Shown: positions 35,691 through 45,800 of the stretch, one piece after another
Numbering within the stretch: position 1 is the first letter of the stretch
Layout of the letters: each line of letters starts with the position of its first letter
Source of the DNA: Actinacidiphila alni
GTDB lineage: Bacteria > Actinomycetota > Actinomycetes > Streptomycetales > Streptomycetaceae
Direction: 5' to 3'
NCBI RefSeq assembly: GCF_900112845.1
Contig: NZ_FONG01000016.1
Span: forward strand, 62,001-126,000
Length of the DNA stretch: 64,000 nt
The notes under the pieces: model-generated
Database searches by the model: none
What the model was told of the DNA's origin: nothing
The model's input: only the letters and a program-made list of their open reading frames with translations
Translations under genes and position numbers: made by a program

Positions 35691-36293
35691 TCACCACACG
35701 TCCCCGTCCCGCCAGTCGCACGTCAGCGTGCCCGTCAGATCCAACGGCACTCCGGCCACCGGCAGCACGTAGATCCAGCCTCCCCCAACCTTCGGCCGGG
35801 GGTGCCCCCATCTCGCTTCGCTCGCGTCAGGCGTCGGCACGATGCCCTCGCCCGGGGTCAGGGCGGAGGTGCGGCCCTGCCACAGCCTCCAGCCGCGACC
35901 GGCGTAGAAGCCGGTCGCCTCCTCCGCGCTGCCCAGCGCCCCCAACTCGTAGGCGCCCCGGATGAAGCGCTCGGCGGCGGCCATCACGGCGGCGCCGTAC
36001 CCCCGCCCCCGCAGATCCTCGCGGACGGCGACGGCCTCGACGTAACCGGTGCGCAGGGCGCGGCCGTGGTGGAGGAGGCGGCGCTGGACGACGCAGGCGT
36101 GGGCGACCGGGGCGGTGCCCTCCCAGATCGTGGCGTGGATGCCGCCGAGGGTGTGGTCCCAGTCGCCGTCGGTGAAGGCACCGTCGGGGTGGCCGGCGAA
36201 GGCGCCGTCCAACAGGGCGCGGATCGCGGCCAGTTCGGCGGCGGACAACTCGGCGGTGTGCGCGGTGCGTACGTCGCTCATCGGGTCGGTCAT
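35691..36293 (-). CDS. aminoglycoside 2'-N-acetyltransferase-like GNAT protein, AAC(2') family
   Basis: 200 residues. The sequence follows mycobacterial AAC(2')-Ic closely by recall: GAFAGH, DWDHTLGGIHATIWEG, GYVEAVAVREDLRGRGYGAA (acetyl-CoA loop), FIRGAYELGALGSAEEATGF, and the terminal LTCDWRDGDVW. Those enzymes acetylate the 2' amino group of aminoglycosides. About 17 extra residues (ASEARWGHPRPKVGGGW) near position 165 come from a repeat inserted in frame. Start at ATG 36293 with AGGA upstream; ATGs at 36302 and 36281 are alternatives. Resistance function is untested, and core-genome copies may have another role. Confidence 0.85.
   Translation of the reverse strand: MTDPMSDVRTAHTAELSAAELAAIRALLDGAFAGHPDGAFTDGDWDHTLGGIHATIWEGTAPVAHACVVQRRLLHHGRALRTGYVEAVAVREDLRGRGYGAAVMAAAERFIRGAYELGALGSAEEATGFYAGRGWRLWQGRTSALTPGEGIVPTPDASEARWGHPRPKVGGGWIYVLPVAGVPLDLTGTLTCDWRDGDVW
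35779..35828. repeat. short palindromic repeat inserted in the acetyltransferase gene
   Basis: A CCCCC/GGGGG palindrome (TCCCCCAACCTTCGGCCGGG, then GGTGCCCCCA) next to CTCGCTTCGCTCGC, a motif pair I recognise as a common streptomycete intergenic repeat. Here it is in frame and read through. Confidence 0.65.
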
Positions 36294-36353
36294 GCGAGGC
36301 ATCCTGGCACCGGGAGCCGCCGCGCCCGGCCGTTTTCCGCGCGGGACGACGAA

Positions 36354-36383
36354 GGGCCCCGGACCGCGTGCGGTCCGGGGCCC
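36354..36383 (-). terminator. hairpin terminator after pepN
   Basis: Perfect 14-bp stem (GGGCCCCGGACCGC with its complement) and 2-nt loop, 20 bp beyond the stop of the aminopeptidase gene. Confidence 0.9.
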
Positions 36384-36403
36384 CTGCCCGTCAGGGCAAT
36401 GGA

Positions 36404-38998
36404 TCAGCCCGCCGCCGCGTCCGCCGCCTGGGCGCGCAGCGCGCGCTCCACGCCCGAGCGGGACTCGACCACCAGACGCCGCAGCGCCGGCACCGGCTCG
36501 GCCGACGCCAGCCACGCGTCGGTCGCGTCCAGCGTCGCCTGCGAGACCTGGTAGGTCGGGTAGAGCCCGATCACGATCTGCTGCGCCATCTCGTGGCTGC
36601 GCGAGTCCCAGACACCCTTGACCGCCGCGAAATACCGCTCGGTGTACGCGCTGAGCAGCTCACGCTGGTCGGACTGCACGAAACCGTCGATCACCGACTC
36701 CTGCACCGCGTTGGGCAGCTTGTCGTCCTCGACGACCGACGCCCACGCCGCCGCCTTGACCTCGGCGGACGGCCGGGCCGCGCGCGCCGCGGCGGCGTGC
36801 TGCTCGCCCGCCGACGTCGGGTCGAGCGCCAGCTCCGCGTCGATCGCCTTCTCGTCGGCGCGGCCGGTCGCCGCGAGCCGGTTCAGCAGCGCCCAGCGCA
36901 GCTCGGTGTCGACGGCCAGGCCCTCGTACGACACGGTGCCGTCCAGCAGCCCGGCGAGGATGTCGAGCTGCTCGTCGGTGCGGGCCGCCTGGGTGAACGC
37001 CCGTGCCCAGGCGAGCTGGTGGTCGCTGCCGGGGGCCGCCGCGGCCAGGTGCTCGCGCGCCGCCTCGGTCCACCGGGCGAGCCCGCTCTCCCGCCACGCC
37101 GGGTCGGAGTACAGGTCCAGCGCGAGCTTGACCTGCCGGTGCAGCGACTGCACCACACCGATGTCGGTCTCCTTGCCGACGCCGTGCAGCACCAGCTCCA
37201 GGTAGTCACGGGTGGCCAGTTCGCCGTCCCGCGTCATGTCCCAGGCCGACGCCCACACCAGCGCGCGCGGCAGCGACTCGGTGAAGTCGCCGACATGGTC
37301 GCGGACCGCGGCGAGCGACTGCTCGTCCAGCCGCACCTTTGCGTACGACAGGTCGTCGTCGTTGAGCAGCAGCACCGCGGGCCGCGGCGTCCCCGCCGGC
37401 CACTCCACCTGCGTCAGCTCGCCGTCCACGTCCAGTTCGACGCGCCGGGTGCGGACCAGCTTGCCGTCCTTCAGGTCGTACGCGCCGACCGCGATCCGGT
37501 GCGGCCGCAGCACGCCACGCGGCGGAGCCGCATCATCGGATACAGCGCCCTTGGCGCCCGCGGGCAGCGCCGGCGCCTCCTGCCGTACCGCCAGCGACGC
37601 GATCGTGCCGTCGTCGGCGAGCGTGATCTCCGGGCGCAGCACATTGATGCCGGCCGTCTCCAGCCACGCCTTCGACCAGGTCTTCAGGTCGCGGCCCGAG
37701 GTCTCCTCCAGTGCGCCGAGCAGGTCGGTGAGCCGGGTGTTGCCCCACGCGTGCCGCTTGAAGTACGCCTGCACACCCGCGAAGAACTCGTCCTCACCGA
37801 CGTACGCGACCAGCTGCTTGAGCACCGAGGCGCCCTTGGCGTACGTGATGCCGTCGAAGTTGACCAGCACGTCGTCGAGGTCGTTGATCTCGGCCATGAT
37901 CGGGTGCGTGGACGGCAGTTGGTCCTGCCGGTACGCCCAGGTCTTCATCGAATTCGCGAACGACGTCCACGAGTGCGGCCACTTGGAGCCGGGCGCGTAC
38001 GCCTGGCAGGCGATCGAGGTGAAGGTGGCGAACGACTCGTTCAGCCACAGGTCGTTCCACCACTCCATGGTGACCAGGTCGCCGAACCACATGTGCGCCA
38101 GCTCGTGCAGGATCGTCTCGGCCCGCGTCTCGTACGCGGCGTCCGTGACCTTCGACCGGAACACGTACTGGTCGCGGATGGTCACCGCGCCCGCGTTCTC
38201 CATCGCGCCCGCGTTGAACTCCGGCACGAACAGCTGGTCGTACTTCGCGAACGGGTAGGCGTAGTCGAACTTCTCCTCGAACCAGTCGAAGCCCTGCCGC
38301 GTCACCGCGAAGATCGCCTCCGCGTCCAGGTACTCCGCCAGCGAGGGACGGCAGTAGATGCCCAGCGGCACGCTGCGGCCGTTGCCCTCCCAGCTGCTGT
38401 GCACCGACGCGTACGGGCCGACGATCAGCGCCGTGATGTACGAGGAGATGCGCGGCGTCGGCGCGAACACCCACACGCCGTCGGCGGGCGGCTCGGGCGT
38501 CGGCGAGTTCGAGATGACCGTCCAGCCCTCGGGGGCCTTCACGGTGAACGCGAAGCTCGCCTTCAGGTCGGGCTGTTCGAAGCTGGCGAAGACCCGCCGC
38601 GCGTCCGGCACCTCGAACTGCGTGTACAGATACGCCTGCTTGTCCACCGGGTCCACGAAGCGGTGCAGGCCCTCACCGGTGTTGGTGTACGCGCAGTCCG
38701 CGACCACCCGCAGTTCGTTCTCGCCCGCCCGTACCGACGGCAGGGCGATCCGGGAGTCCGCGAAGACATCGGCCGGCTCCAGCACCTCGCCGTTCAGCAC
38801 GACCTCGTGCACCGCGGGCGCCACCAGATCGATGAACGTCCCCGCCGCCTGCGCCGCCGCGAACCGCACGACGGTCACCGACCGGAACGTCCCCCCTTCC
38901 TGGGCGCCGCGCAGGTCCAGCTCGATCTCATAAGCGTCCACCGTGAGCAGGCGCGCACGCTCCTGCGCCTCCTCACGCGTGAGGTTCGTACCAGGCAC
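36404..38998 (-). CDS. pepN: aminopeptidase N, M1 family
   Basis: 864 residues, full length for actinobacterial PepN. It removes N-terminal residues from peptides in the cytoplasm. The exopeptidase motif GAMEN (about 262-266) and zinc motif HELAHMWFGDL (His298, His302) with the downstream Glu in NESFA are intact; the C-terminal half is the helical ERAP1-like domain. GTG at 38998 gives the family N-terminus PGTNLTREEAQERARLL; AAGGAG is 12 nt upstream. Paralogue at 47996-50596. Confidence 0.93.
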   Translation of the reverse strand: MPGTNLTREEAQERARLLTVDAYEIELDLRGAQEGGTFRSVTVVRFAAAQAAGTFIDLVAPAVHEVVLNGEVLEPADVFADSRIALPSVRAGENELRVVADCAYTNTGEGLHRFVDPVDKQAYLYTQFEVPDARRVFASFEQPDLKASFAFTVKAPEGWTVISNSPTPEPPADGVWVFAPTPRISSYITALIVGPYASVHSSWEGNGRSVPLGIYCRPSLAEYLDAEAIFAVTRQGFDWFEEKFDYAYPFAKYDQLFVPEFNAGAMENAGAVTIRDQYVFRSKVTDAAYETRAETILHELAHMWFGDLVTMEWWNDLWLNESFATFTSIACQAYAPGSKWPHSWTSFANSMKTWAYRQDQLPSTHPIMAEINDLDDVLVNFDGITYAKGASVLKQLVAYVGEDEFFAGVQAYFKRHAWGNTRLTDLLGALEETSGRDLKTWSKAWLETAGINVLRPEITLADDGTIASLAVRQEAPALPAGAKGAVSDDAAPPRGVLRPHRIAVGAYDLKDGKLVRTRRVELDVDGELTQVEWPAGTPRPAVLLLNDDDLSYAKVRLDEQSLAAVRDHVGDFTESLPRALVWASAWDMTRDGELATRDYLELVLHGVGKETDIGVVQSLHRQVKLALDLYSDPAWRESGLARWTEAAREHLAAAAPGSDHQLAWARAFTQAARTDEQLDILAGLLDGTVSYEGLAVDTELRWALLNRLAATGRADEKAIDAELALDPTSAGEQHAAAARAARPSAEVKAAAWASVVEDDKLPNAVQESVIDGFVQSDQRELLSAYTERYFAAVKGVWDSRSHEMAQQIVIGLYPTYQVSQATLDATDAWLASAEPVPALRRLVVESRSGVERALRAQAADAAAG

Positions 38999-39115
38999 GC
39001 TCGCCCATCTCCTTCTCGTCAGCTGAGACGCCCATCCTCGCATGCCACCCGCTGACCGGGTGGTCCACAACCGCCCGGTGCGCTGTGGCGCGCCGCCGCC
39101 CGCGTCCCCGGTGCG

Positions 39116-41725
39116 CTATTCGCGCGCCGCGCCCGCCGCCGCGGGGTTGCCGCGCAGCAGGGCGCGGGCCGGGAGTGCGGTGGACAGCAGGCCGAGGCCG
39201 GTCGCGGCGGCGACGATGCCGATGCCGGTGAGCGGCGGCAGGTACGGGCTCGCGTCGGTGATGCCGCGGGCGATCGGGACCATCGTGATCCAGGCGATCG
39301 CGCCGCCGATCAGCAGCCCGGCCGCCGCGACCAGCAGCGCCTCGCGGCGCAGCATGCCCAGCACCTGGCGGCGGGTGGTGCCCGCCAGCCGCAGCAGGGC
39401 GACCTCGCGGCGCCGGTCCAGGACCGTCATCACGAGCGTGTTCGCGGCGGCGACCGCGGCGAAGCCGCCGAGCACCCCGGCCATGACGTTGTTGGCCCAG
39501 GCGTTCAGCTCCAGGTCCTTGTCGGCCTGCGCCCGGTAGCCGGCCCGGTCGGTGACGGTGAGCCCCGTCACACCCAGCTTCGACAGGTCCCGCTGGACGG
39601 CCGCCCGGTCGGCGCCGGGCCTGTCGTGCACCAGCACCTGGGTGTCGTACGCGGCCCGCGCGTGGGCCGCCACCGCGTCGCGCGGCATCAGCAACTGGCC
39701 GAGCCCCAGGCCCCGTTCGTAGGTCGCGACGACCTTCGGCTTGATGGTCGTGCCGTCGCCGAGCCACAGCGAGATGGTGCCGCCGACCTTCACCTTGGCG
39801 GTGCCCGCGAGCAGCGAGTCCACGGCGACGGTCCGGCCGTCGCCGGTCAGCCTGTCCAACGAGCCGCTCTTGACGCCCAGTCGGAGGACGTCCGGCACGT
39901 TGCCCGGGTCGCCGGAGACGCCCAGCAGGGACGCGGAGTCCAGCGAGCCGCCCGCACGGTAGAGGGCGCCGGTGCGCAGCACCCCGGTGACGCTGTCCAC
40001 GCCGGGCACCTTCGCGGCGCGCGCCGCGGTGTCGGCGGGCAGTCCGGCCGCGGACGAGCCGATCACCTGGTCGGCGACGACGCCGTCCTTGATCTGCCGG
40101 GACGACTCGTGCGTGATCGTGCCCTGCATGCACAGCAGGGTGCCGCAGAAGGCGGTGACCAGCACGATCGGGGTGATCGCGGAGGCCAGCCCGCGCGCGT
40201 TGGCGCGGGTGTTGGCGGCGGCGAGCCGCGACGCGGCGCCGCCGGCCCGCAGCGGCAGTCCGAGGACAGCGGCCGCCGCCCAGGCGACCACGGGACCGAG
40301 GAAGGCCACACCGACCATGAAGCAGAAGACGATGCCCAGCGCCACGTTCGCGGCGTCCTCGCCCGTGGTGTTGGCGGCGACGGCCGACAGAACGCAGCCG
40401 CCCGCGACGGCGGCCGTGCCCAGCACCGTCCTGATCACGCCGGGCCTGCGCCGCTCGACCGCGGCCTCGCCGAGCGCCTGGCTCGGCCGGGCCTTCGACG
40501 GCCGGCGGGCGGCCAGATAGCCGGCCAGCAGCGACGCGAGCAGCCCGGAGCCGACGGCGGCCACCATCGGGATCCAGCCCGTGCTGAGCGTCACCCCCTC
40601 CGGCACCGCGCCCCGGTCCACCAGCTGCCCCACCCACCACTTGGCGAGCGCGACGCCCGGCAGGATGCCCGCGGCGCCCGCGAGCGGCGCCACCAGCACC
40701 GCCTCGGTCGCCACGGTGCGGCGGATCTGCCGCGGGGTCGCGCCGACCGCGCGCAGCAGCGCGATCTCCCGGCCGCGCTGGCCGATCGCCAGCGCGACGG
40801 TGCCCATCACCACGAACACGGCCGTCGCGGTGGCGATACCGCCGAAGGACGCGCCGATCGCGGTCAGCATCTCCTTGCCCTCGGCCAGCTCCGGGTGCTC
40901 GGCGAGCCCCCGCCCGTCACCGGTCCGCACCTTCGCCCGGTCCCCGACCGCGTCCTTCACCCGCTCGGCCAACTCGTGCGTGCCGACGCCCTTGTCGGGC
41001 AGTACGGCGATGGCGTCGGTCCGCCCCGGGTGCCCGGACAGCCGTCCGACGGCGCTGTCCGCGAAGTACGCCGCGGGCGCCGTGGCGCCGGAAGCGTCGG
41101 ACGAGCCGGAAGCGCCGGACGACGCGGAGGCTTCGGACGTACCGGACGACCCGGAACCCCCGTCCTTCGCCGCGGACTTGGTGTCCGTCAGTCCCGACAC
41201 CCGGTACGCGGCGGTGCCGCCCGGCGCGGTCAGGGTGACGGTGTCGCCGACGCCGAGGTGGGCGGCGCGGGCGGTGGCGGCGGGCAGCGCGACCTCGCCC
41301 GTGCCGGGGGCGCGGCCCTGGACGACGGAGGCGCCGTCGATCACGCGGGCCGCGGCGTCGCGGCCGGTCAGCTGCGGCAGCGCGGCGGACTGCACGGGGA
41401 AGGCGGTGTCCGGTACGGCCGCGGCCACGCCGGGAACGCCCGCGATCCGCTCGGCCAGCGCGGTGTCCACCCGCGGCTGCTCGGGCAGCGACGCCGTCTC
41501 GGTGTCGGCGTCGTCGCCGTGCCCGGTCCTGATGTGCGCCGACGGGTCGGCGGCCACCACGACGGGCGTGTGCGCGTACCGCACCGGCTTCACATGGGCC
41601 GTGATGCCGGTCTGGAGCATGCTGCCGCAGGCGGTGACGACGGCCGCGGCGAACAGCAGCGCGATGAAGGTGCCCGCGAAGGACGCGGGCCGGAAGCGCA
41701 CCGAGGCGCGGGCCAGCCCGTTCAC
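39116..41725 (-). CDS. ABC transporter permease, FtsX/MacB family
   Basis: 869 residues with two FtsX-type units: an N-terminal helix (about 16-36), a large extracellular domain, three helices near 285-400, then a second unit with helices, an extracellular domain and three C-terminal helices. Partner of the ATPase just upstream (GTGA overlap), forming an exporter or mechanotransmission complex rather than a nutrient importer. A Ser/Gly/Ala-rich linker lies near residues 195-220. No substrate can be read from the sequence. Confidence 0.9.
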   Translation of the reverse strand: MNGLARASVRFRPASFAGTFIALLFAAAVVTACGSMLQTGITAHVKPVRYAHTPVVVAADPSAHIRTGHGDDADTETASLPEQPRVDTALAERIAGVPGVAAAVPDTAFPVQSAALPQLTGRDAAARVIDGASVVQGRAPGTGEVALPAATARAAHLGVGDTVTLTAPGGTAAYRVSGLTDTKSAAKDGGSGSSGTSEASASSGASGSSDASGATAPAAYFADSAVGRLSGHPGRTDAIAVLPDKGVGTHELAERVKDAVGDRAKVRTGDGRGLAEHPELAEGKEMLTAIGASFGGIATATAVFVVMGTVALAIGQRGREIALLRAVGATPRQIRRTVATEAVLVAPLAGAAGILPGVALAKWWVGQLVDRGAVPEGVTLSTGWIPMVAAVGSGLLASLLAGYLAARRPSKARPSQALGEAAVERRRPGVIRTVLGTAAVAGGCVLSAVAANTTGEDAANVALGIVFCFMVGVAFLGPVVAWAAAAVLGLPLRAGGAASRLAAANTRANARGLASAITPIVLVTAFCGTLLCMQGTITHESSRQIKDGVVADQVIGSSAAGLPADTAARAAKVPGVDSVTGVLRTGALYRAGGSLDSASLLGVSGDPGNVPDVLRLGVKSGSLDRLTGDGRTVAVDSLLAGTAKVKVGGTISLWLGDGTTIKPKVVATYERGLGLGQLLMPRDAVAAHARAAYDTQVLVHDRPGADRAAVQRDLSKLGVTGLTVTDRAGYRAQADKDLELNAWANNVMAGVLGGFAAVAAANTLVMTVLDRRREVALLRLAGTTRRQVLGMLRREALLVAAAGLLIGGAIAWITMVPIARGITDASPYLPPLTGIGIVAAATGLGLLSTALPARALLRGNPAAAGAARE

Positions 41726-42597
41726 GCCGCCGCCTCCACCCGGCCCGGGCCCCGGCCCGTACCGCGGCCCGCGCCCTGTTCGGTGAGGGCCACCATCCGG
41801 TCCGCGACGGCCGTCGGCGTCGGCTCGCGCAGCTCACCGGCGAAGGACCCGTCGGCGAGGAAGAGCACCCGGTCCGCGTACGAGGCCGCGACCGGGTCGT
41901 GCGTCACCATCACCACAGTGGCGCCGAGCCCGTCCACGGCGTGCCGCAGCAGCCCGAGCACCTCGCGGGCCGTACCCGTGTCCAGCGCGCCGGTCGGCTC
42001 GTCCGCGAAGATCACATCAGGCTCGGTGATCAGGGCGCGCGCGATGGCCACGCGCTGCTGCTGCCCGCCGGACAGCTGCCCGGGGCGGCGCCTGGCGTGC
42101 CCGTCGAGCCCCACCTGTGCCAGCAGCGCGCCCGCCCGCCGCCGGTCGGGCCGCTGCCCGGCCAGCCGCTGCGGCAACTGGACGTTCTGCTGCACGGTCA
42201 GCGACGGCAGCAGGTTGAACGACTGGAAGACGAAGCCGATCCGGCTGCGCCGCATCTCGGTCAGCCGTTTCTCGCTCAGCTCGGTGATCTCCACCCCGCC
42301 GAGCAGCACCTGCCCGTCGGTCGGCCGGTCAAGGCCGGCCGCGCATTGCAGGAAGGTGCTCTTGCCGGACCCGGAAGGGCCCATCACCGCCGTGAAGCTG
42401 CCGCGCGGCAGCCCCAGATCGATCCCGCGCAGCGCGTGCACGGCCGCGTCCCCGCGCCCGTACGTCCGCCGCACCCCGCGCAGCTCCACCGCGTACGCGC
42501 CCGCCGTCATGCTCCCGGCCACGGCCTCGGCGACCGCCGCGTCCCGCTCGGCCCGCTCCGCCTTCTTCGCCCGCCTGCGCTCGCGCCGCGACGCCAT
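41722..42597 (-). CDS. ABC transporter ATP-binding protein (LolD/MacB type)
   Basis: 291 residues. Walker A GPSGSGKST, Q-loop region FVFQSFNLLPSLTV, signature LSGGQQQRVAIARAL, Walker B VIFADEPTGALD and H-loop MVTHD are all present. The first about 30 residues are a basic/Ala-rich extension; a second ATG at codon 30 (MTAGAYAVEL) is a possible start. The ribosome binding site GAGG favours the first ATG. Translationally coupled to the permease gene. Confidence 0.93.
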   Translation of the reverse strand: MASRRERRRAKKAERAERDAAVAEAVAGSMTAGAYAVELRGVRRTYGRGDAAVHALRGIDLGLPRGSFTAVMGPSGSGKSTFLQCAAGLDRPTDGQVLLGGVEITELSEKRLTEMRRSRIGFVFQSFNLLPSLTVQQNVQLPQRLAGQRPDRRRAGALLAQVGLDGHARRRPGQLSGGQQQRVAIARALITEPDVIFADEPTGALDTGTAREVLGLLRHAVDGLGATVVMVTHDPVAASYADRVLFLADGSFAGELREPTPTAVADRMVALTEQGAGRGTGRGPGRVEAAA

Positions 42598-42751
42598 GAC
42601 CGCCTCATTCCCTCTCGCCCCAGCCCTTCTCCGACCCTCCCGACGCTACGGAGCGCGTCCGCCCCGGACCATGGCGTTCCCCGGCGTCCCCGTGGTGGGG
42701 ACAACCCCCGCCCCGGCCTCCGACGAGCCGCAGGTGGGTCCGCACACGACA

Positions 42752-42785
42752 GCGGGGCGGCTGCCCCCGAAGGCAGCCGCCCCGC
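42752..42785 (-). terminator. hairpin terminator, distal of a pair
   Basis: Perfect 14-bp stem (GCGGGGCGGCTGCC with its complement) and 6-nt loop downstream of the subtilase gene. Confidence 0.88.
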
Positions 42786-42799
42786 CGTGGTGCGCGGGT

Positions 42800-42830
42800 C
42801 CCGGGAGGAGGGCGGGGCCCTCCTCCCGGG
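42800..42830 (-). terminator. hairpin terminator, proximal of a pair
   Basis: Perfect 14-bp stem (CCCGGGAGGAGGGC with its complement) and 3-nt loop, 6 bp beyond the subtilase stop. Confidence 0.88.
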
Positions 42831-42836
42831 GGCCCG

Positions 42837-45800
42837 TTACGGGATCGTCTTGGTGATGATCACGCTGCCCCGGCCCGCCACCGAGCCGCGGGCGTCGAGG
42901 AGCTGGACCTCGCCGAAGAGCTGACGGCCCTCCGGGGCGACCGTCGAGGCCACGACGGAGGCCGAGACGTCCGTGGAGGCGCCGTGCGGGAGGTTGACGG
43001 TGGCGGACTCGTCGACCGTGACGCTGCCGAGGGAGTCGGAGAAGTAGACGTCCTCGTAGTCGTAGGTGGTCGACCCGGAGGGGACGGAGTAACCGTCGAC
43101 CTCGAAGGTGTAGGTGCCCGCCGCCGGGTTGGTGAGGCTGACGGACTCCTCGGCGTCGCCGTCGGCGGACTGCCCGACCAGGGTGCCGTCCCGGTAGACG
43201 TAGAGGTCGAGGTCGGCGGCCGTGTCCGACGGCGAGCCGATCGAGACGTCGAGGCGGGAGACGCCCGCGCCCAGGGTGAGCGTGGTCGTCTGCGTGTCAC
43301 CCTCGGCGATGGTCGGCTTCGCGGTGACCGCCGAGCCGAGCGGGCCGCCCTTGAGCTTGCCCTGGAGCGGGGCGAAGCCGTTGGTGACCGTCCAGTCGAC
43401 GGGCGTCGGCGTGCCGACCTTCGCCTCCGGCACGGTCTGCACGGCCGGGTCGAAGGACGCGCCGAGCAGCGAGACGGTCAGCCGGTACGGGTTGTCGAGC
43501 TGCGGCGAGGTGCGGCGCGCCTCGACGGAGATCTCCCACACGCCCGGCATCGGGTCGGCGTAGGACCGTACGTCCGGCCGGCAGGTGTTCGCCGGATTGT
43601 CGTAGTTGGGGTAGCAGTCGATGGTCTGGGTCGAGTCGAGCGGCACACCGTAGGGGTGCATCGTCAGGAACCGGGTCTGGCTGCCCGCCTTGAGCCCGTC
43701 CATGGCGACCTCCAGCGAGGTCGCGCCGGCCGGGACGGTCACGAAGTACGACGTGGTGCTGTCCCGCTCGATCGTGCCGGACCGGGTCAGCGTGTACGAC
43801 GGGCTCGCGACCGGCGTGGAGACGATCACCGCCGCCGGGATCTGCGTGTCGGTGCCGCGGGTCAGCGGGTCGTCGACATTGAGCAGCGCGCTGTGCGTGC
43901 CGACCGTCCGCGGCTTCGCGGTGACCTTGACCGTCACCGGCTTGTTCAGCGGCAGCAGCACCAGCGGGCTCGCGACGCGGAAGGTGCCGTCGTTGTGCGC
44001 CCAGGTGAGCGTGTGCAGTTGGGCGTAGGCGGGACCGCTGGTACGGGTCACGGTCACGTCGTACGTCCGCGACTGGCCGGTCTTCAGGCCGCCCTCGCGG
44101 TCGTAGACGCCGGTGCCGACGCCGGGCGTCGCCAGGAAGTCCTTCAGCACGGTGTTGACCGGCGCCTTCACGGTGTACGTGTCGGTGTGGCCGCCGCGCC
44201 GCAGCAGCTGCCAGGCGGGGGACACGGCGATCAGGCCCGCGCCCTGCTCGATCGTCTGCGCGCCGGGGATGTTCCTGGCGGTACTGGTCAGCGCGGTGCG
44301 CAACTGCGCGGGCGTGACGGTCAGATGATTGGCCTTGGCCGCGGACAGCAGCAGCGCGGAGGCGCCGGCCGCCTGCGGGGACGCCATCGAGGTGCCCTGG
44401 AGCATCGCGTAGCCCGGCGGCAGGCTGTAGCCCGCCTCCTTCACGGGGCTGCCCGGCTCCCAGGTCGGGATGGTGTTGATGGACGCGCCGGGCGCGGTGA
44501 TGACCGGCGCGAGGCCGCCGTCCTCGCGCGGGCCGCGGGAGGAGAAGGGCAGCAGCGAGTACGGAACGGTCATCTGCGAGCCGTAGTTGGCCGCCCAGGT
44601 CTCCTTGGAGATGGACGCGCCGACGCTCAGCACGTGGTCGGCCAGGCCCGGGTCGCCGATGGTGTTGACGCCGGGGCCGTCGTTGCCCGCGGAGATCACC
44701 AGCTGCACACCGTAGGTGTCGATCAGCTGCTTGTAGAGCTGATCACGGGCGCTGGCACCGTCGTTGAGGGCGCCGAGGCCGCCGATGGACATGTTGACCA
44801 CGTCCACACCGCGGTTGACGACGAGGTCGATCATGCCCTCGGTGAGCGCGATGCTGGTGCAGCCGCCGGTCCAGGTGCAGGCCCGCGAGGAGACGATCTT
44901 CGCGCCGGGCGCGGCGCCGTTCATCTTCCCGCCGAACAGGCCGTTCGCGGCGGTGATGCCCGCGACATGGGTGCCGTGCTCGGACTCCACCACACCGATG
45001 TTGACGAAGTCCGCGGTCTTGCCGACCCAGTCCCCGCCGTACGGGTCCATCGGCACGCTCTTGCGGATCTCGACGGTGAACGGGATCGACTCCGAGATCG
45101 CCGTCGCCGGGTCGTCGGTGCCGAAGTGCCCGATCTGGAAGCCGTTCTTGTACGGCTTCATCGCGGTGTCGTCGGTGAAGTCGCCGTTGTTGTTCAGGTC
45201 CACCCGCACCGTGCCGGCGGCGGCGTCGTACAGCACGCCCCACTTGTCGGTGGTGTCGCCGTCCCGGTTCAGGTCGCCGTTCATGTCGCCGCCGAGGGTG
45301 GCGGACTCGGAGAACGTGCTGAAGTAGTAGCTGCCCGCGGGCGCGGTCCAGGTCCGGCCACCGGAGGTGAAGGACGGTCCGGATACCGCGGTGACCATGG
45401 GACGCCAGGTCGCGTCGCCGTCCAGGATCGGGTCGGTCGCGGTGACCCAGTCGACGATCTTCCGCTCACCGGTGGTGGTCTTCTGCAGCGCCGGGTGGCC
45501 GACGTCCACGCCCGCGTCCAGGATGCCGACGGTGATGCCGCGGCCGTCGTAGCGCGGATTGTCCTTGACGAAGTCGACCGCGCCGGTCTCGAAGGACGGC
45601 TGGTACGGGTTCTTCGCCGGGGTGTTCTTGTCAGGACCGGGGTACGTCTTCGCCGACGGCTTGCCGTGCCGGGCGGCCGAGTCGGTGGTGTCGGCGGCCG
45701 GCGTCGGGTCGTCGAGCTTGATCTCCTGCTTGAGGTCGATCGCGATCACCGACGTCAGCTTCTGCGCCGCCGCGATGGCCGAGTCCGCCTTGCCGGTCGG

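Noticed and set aside
41722..42597. ABC pair as a nutrient importer
   Set aside because: The permease is FtsX/MacB type with large outside domains, and no binding protein is present; exporter-type is more likely.
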